Source: an uncultured Bacilli bacterium
GTDB taxonomy: Bacteria > Bacillota_I > Bacilli_A > RF39 > UBA660
Reading direction: 5' to 3'
Length of the DNA: 26,443 bases
Assembly: GCA_910588025.1 (NCBI GenBank)
Contig: CAJUQG010000018.1
Location: forward strand, 1 to 26,443
A program made the translations under genes and the position numbers. The notes under the pieces were generated by a model, which saw only the letters and a list, made by a program, of their open reading frames with translations, ran no database searches and was not told the origin of the DNA. Below are positions 23,664 through 26,443 of the stretch, in pieces. The number at the start of each line of letters is the position of its first letter. Position 1 is the first letter of the stretch.

Positions 23664-24845
23664 TTATTCAATATTTTTATCATAAGAAATATCAGAAATT
23701 TCATATTTACGATTTTTGGAAATATAGCTCATCACTTTCGTTACACTCCATCCTAAGAAAGCTAAAACAAAGAAATAAATTACTCCAAAAATAGTAAATT
23801 TCGGTTCTGACTTAGTAAGAAGTCCAATAATCGATGCTCCTGCACTCATACTAGTTACAATGGTTAAACTATTAATTGATTTACTAGTAACATCCGATTT
23901 CAAGCCTGAAAATAACTTTTGAGCACTAGATAGATAAGTTTGAGTCATATCCCATAAATATTTAATATAATCAAGAGTATCTTTTAACGTTTCAAAACGG
24001 TATCCTGAGATTGCTAAAAACTCTGCAAGCCCTTCATCACTTTTACTAATCTTTTCTCGTGTAGAAATATAAGTTCCCATTTGATTAATTCTTCCATCAA
24101 TTAAGTTAACAGTTTTAGCATATCCCTCTAACGTAGAACTAAACTTTACAATATCTGCTCCCTTAACATTGACTTGTTCTTTTACTTTATCAATCTTCTC
24201 CCAAATAATACGATGCATGTTTAAATAACGATGCATTTGACCTTTAAATTCTCGAATAAAAATTTGCGACTCAATATACTTTTCAATATTATCTGTTACA
24301 TCTGTTTTTTTATTAATAAAATAATACTTATCTCCTCGAGTTACATCATAATTTTTATTTTCAAATTCAAAATACTTTTGTTTTTCTGTTCTTGACAATA
24401 AATCAGCTATTTCTTCTTTCGTAGCACGATCACAAACAACAAAATAAGGATAAACATTAACAATATTCGCAAGTTCTTTTGGAACTGGTGCACCCAAACT
24501 AAATAAATAATTAATAGCTGGAGATAACTTTTGTTCATAATAATCCGTAAGTTCATCAATATCTGCAAATAAAGTATCTTCTGAAACATCTTTATTATTT
24601 AAAACAATTAAGCCATCTTCATAAATCTTTACAGTAATACTTACATTTGTTGTAAACTCAACAAACTCTTCGCCATCAACACCATAATCGATTTTTCCAA
24701 TTCCAAGACTTTTTCTTAATTCTAATAACTTATCATGATCTAGATTCAATTGCGTTTTAGCAGCTCTTAAAAAATCATAAATTTCTGTTAATTGAAGCAT
24801 AGTTCTTTGAAACCAACCACCAATATAAACATTTGTAATCTTCAT
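23664..24845 (-). CDS. Two-TM protein with CorA-like layout, function unknown
   Basis: I do not recognise the family with certainty. The 393-residue protein has a mixed alpha/beta N-terminal domain (about 1-190), then long helices (about 190-320) and two membrane spans close to the C-terminus (about 325-345 and 350-372). This is the layout of CorA-type channels and of DUF155/RMD1-like proteins. The GMN signature of CorA Mg2+ channels is absent; ASIIGLLTKS stands in the loop position. AAGGTG precedes the ATG at 24845. The gene follows the acetyltransferase gene by 15 nt and is probably in one operon with it. Confidence 0.65.
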   Translation of the reverse strand: MKITNVYIGGWFQRTMLQLTEIYDFLRAAKTQLNLDHDKLLELRKSLGIGKIDYGVDGEEFVEFTTNVSITVKIYEDGLIVLNNKDVSEDTLFADIDELTDYYEQKLSPAINYLFSLGAPVPKELANIVNVYPYFVVCDRATKEEIADLLSRTEKQKYFEFENKNYDVTRGDKYYFINKKTDVTDNIEKYIESQIFIREFKGQMHRYLNMHRIIWEKIDKVKEQVNVKGADIVKFSSTLEGYAKTVNLIDGRINQMGTYISTREKISKSDEGLAEFLAISGYRFETLKDTLDYIKYLWDMTQTYLSSAQKLFSGLKSDVTSKSINSLTIVTSMSAGASIIGLLTKSEPKFTIFGVIYFFVLAFLGWSVTKVMSYISKNRKYEISDISYDKNIE

Positions 24846-24860
24846 AATACTTCACACCTT

Positions 24861-25298
24861 CTATAAATCTAATTCAAAAAATTTAGCATCTAAAATTTCA
24901 AATCCAGCATTTAAATAACATTGATGTGCTGGTTGTCTATAATTGCGTGACCATAATTTAATAGTACTACATCCTCGACTTTTACAAATATCTTTAATTG
25001 CTTTAATCATATATTTAGCAAAATGATGTCTTCGATACTCGGGTAAAACACACACATGATTTAAAATAGCAAAAGTATCCATACCATCAAACATAGTAGG
25101 TATAATGGTAATTTTCGTATGAGCTACAATTTTATTTTCATATAAACCTATTACATATAATTGATTCGGGTCATTAATAGTAGCATCAAATACTTTTAAA
25201 GCTTTTTCATAAGAAGTTTTCTCATCAAAACAAGTATTACAAACATCAATTAATTCTTTTACGTCATCTCTTGTAGCCAAGCGTAGTTTAAGTTCCAT
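24861..25298 (-). CDS. GNAT-family N-acetyltransferase
   Basis: The 145-residue protein has the GNAT fold order: LRLATRDDVKELIDVCN at the N-terminus, the beta4 strand AILNHVCVLPEYR, the acetyl-CoA pyrophosphate loop (YRRHHFAKYMIKAI, about residues 97-110) and NYRQPAHQCYLNAGFE near the end. In the loop, the usual R-x-x-G-x-G/A reads RRHHFA, so the central Gly is replaced by His. Substrate is unknown. AAAGGATG lies upstream of the ATG. It is the first gene of a probable two-gene operon with the two-TM protein. Confidence 0.85.
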   Translation of the reverse strand: MELKLRLATRDDVKELIDVCNTCFDEKTSYEKALKVFDATINDPNQLYVIGLYENKIVAHTKITIIPTMFDGMDTFAILNHVCVLPEYRRHHFAKYMIKAIKDICKSRGCSTIKLWSRNYRQPAHQCYLNAGFEILDAKFFELDL

Positions 25299-25404
25299 AA
25301 ATCATCATCCTTTACCTTTCTTTTAGCTTACTAAATTTTAAAGAAAAAAACAAAATAGTTTTCCAATGATTTGACACAAATTTACAAAACAAGAAAGAAA
25401 ATAT

Positions 25405-25452
25405 ACAAAAAACTGTCATAAAATCTTAGCAATTAAGATTATTAAGACAGTT
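25405..25452 (-). terminator. Terminator of the FGE-like gene
   Basis: On the minus strand an outer stem AACTGTC/GACAGTT (25452-25446/25417-25411) and an inner stem AATCTTA/TAAGATT (25440-25434/25428-25422) are followed by a T-run. Confidence 0.75.
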
Positions 25453-25481
25453 AAAACTATAAATAAACAAGAAGAAATTTT

Positions 25482-26443
25482 TTAAATGGCTAACACGATA
25501 CGAAAACTACCCCATGAATAAATATAACCTGATTCTCGAGCAAAATTAAATATGCCAGAACTTGTACCAGCTGTCATTGCTCCTCCACGACTAAACCATG
25601 GACTTTCTGAATTAATAAACCAAGATTCATCATTATGCCATGAACCTATTTTTCTAATTTGTGAGCTATAGGTAGCTGTCGCAAAAGGACCCATTTCTCC
25701 TGTTGCATCTCCTAAAATCCTACGATTATAAGTTTCATCATTTTCAGCATAAGCATAAGTATCATAGTATTTACTTTCTGGAAAATCTTTTCCAGTTGTT
25801 AAAGCTTTTAAACCAGATGTATCTCCTTTACAATCAAAACAACTAAATTTACCGTTAAACCCAGAATTATTTTTACTATTTTGTCCACTAATGAGATCGC
25901 CATTTTTATCTAATATAACACCCATCACATATTCCCAAGCTCCACCACTCATATCGTAAATTCCACTGATATTTCCAGTTGTACTCGCTAAATAGCCAAT
26001 CTGAGAATTATATAAAGCTGTACTATCATTGGTGGTACCGTAGCGATTACAATCTTCATTTGTATTGGTCCAACCACAAGTTGGTTCTTTTACACTAGCA
26101 TATCCTGTCATATAATTTTCATGATTATTAAGCCTTACACTACTCATACTTCCATATTTACTATGTTGTAAATAAGAAACAGCTCCCCATTCTGTATTCT
26201 TCATCATATGACTATCGAAATTTCTTTTATAATCATAAACAGTATAAAACGCATTCGCAACTTGTATTCCTCGCCATGAATTTACATTTGGTTTAATTTG
26301 TACTTTCTCTGGTTCAATTGTATTTACTTGAGCACTTATAGTATCGGTACTACCTTTGTATCCAGTCTCAAATTTTCCTACCCATATTCCATTCACATCA
26401 AATGAAGTAAATGCTGGATGCGTTAACCATTGTCCTTTTCTTA
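25482..26443 (-). CDS. Formylglycine-generating-enzyme-like protein (5' partial)
   Basis: The frame is open to the window edge: upstream of an internal GTG at 26396 it continues as WLTHPAFTSFDVNGIWVGKF, so the true start lies beyond 26443. The visible 320 residues or so show the C-type-lectin-like FGE-sulfatase pattern. WVGKFETGY comes near the start, then YDMSGGAWEYVMG (equivalent to DMxGNVWEW), SPWFSRGGAM and a closing SWGSFRIVLA (GFRxV). The catalytic Cys pair of true formylglycine-generating enzymes is not evident, so it is more likely a binding or structural relative, probably secreted. Cys residues (CGWTNTNEDC, FSCFDC) suggest disulfides. A two-step terminator follows. Confidence 0.7.
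   Translation of the reverse strand, partial: RKGQWLTHPAFTSFDVNGIWVGKFETGYKGSTDTISAQVNTIEPEKVQIKPNVNSWRGIQVANAFYTVYDYKRNFDSHMMKNTEWGAVSYLQHSKYGSMSSVRLNNHENYMTGYASVKEPTCGWTNTNEDCNRYGTTNDSTALYNSQIGYLASTTGNISGIYDMSGGAWEYVMGVILDKNGDLISGQNSKNNSGFNGKFSCFDCKGDTSGLKALTTGKDFPESKYYDTYAYAENDETYNRRILGDATGEMGPFATATYSSQIRKIGSWHNDESWFINSESPWFSRGGAMTAGTSSGIFNFARESGYIYSWGSFRIVLAI

Overview
The window reads as a low-GC (roughly 30% by eye) Bacillota chromosome, probably a gut Bacilli or Erysipelotrichia-like lineage. The evidence is strong Shine-Dalgarno sites, AT-rich spacers, extended -10 promoters, FeoAB, collagen-like Gly-X-Y surface proteins and a divergent pyruvate kinase. Trp is encoded by TGG. All 25 stop codons I could read are TAA (21) or TAG (4), never TGA. 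I cannot assign a genus.

Region 1 (about 1-8750) looks like an integrated mobilizable element. It carries a large serine recombinase and a MobV relaxase, separated by an array of stem-loops that is a good oriT candidate. A sparse cargo follows: a metallo-beta-lactamase-fold hydrolase, a stand-alone YhaM-type HD protein, two proteins I do not recognise, and a divergent CitG-like protein. The cargo spacers are long and structured, with one well-formed promoter-to-terminator unit of about 115 nt (small RNA candidate), a three-way-junction fold ending in a T-run, and a terminator element present in two related copies. The right side decays into an IS3-type end remnant and an ORF fragment (8500-8731). 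The true attachment sites were not found.

Region 2 (about 8750-15811) is core-like: a B12-binding-type radical SAM protein, a peptidase E-like serine hydrolase, feoA-feoB for ferrous iron import, two Gln/Asn-rich proteins of unknown role, and a TtcA-type tRNA thiolation ATPase.

Region 3 (15921-18535) is an operon-like run of four collagen-like genes. The first two share a Cys-rich N-terminus and the last has a BclA-like C-terminal domain. The four reading frames look like one modular protein cut twice at the same point of a beta-rich linker module, each piece having its own ribosome binding site.

Region 4 (18703-26443) holds a membrane-anchored beta-helix surface protein, pyruvate kinase, an M18 aminopeptidase, an RDD membrane protein, a two-TM protein of CorA-like layout, a GNAT acetyltransferase and a 5'-partial formylglycine-generating-enzyme-like extracellular protein. 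Convergent pairs here and in region 2 overlap by exactly 11 nt, with bidirectional terminators built into their coding ends.
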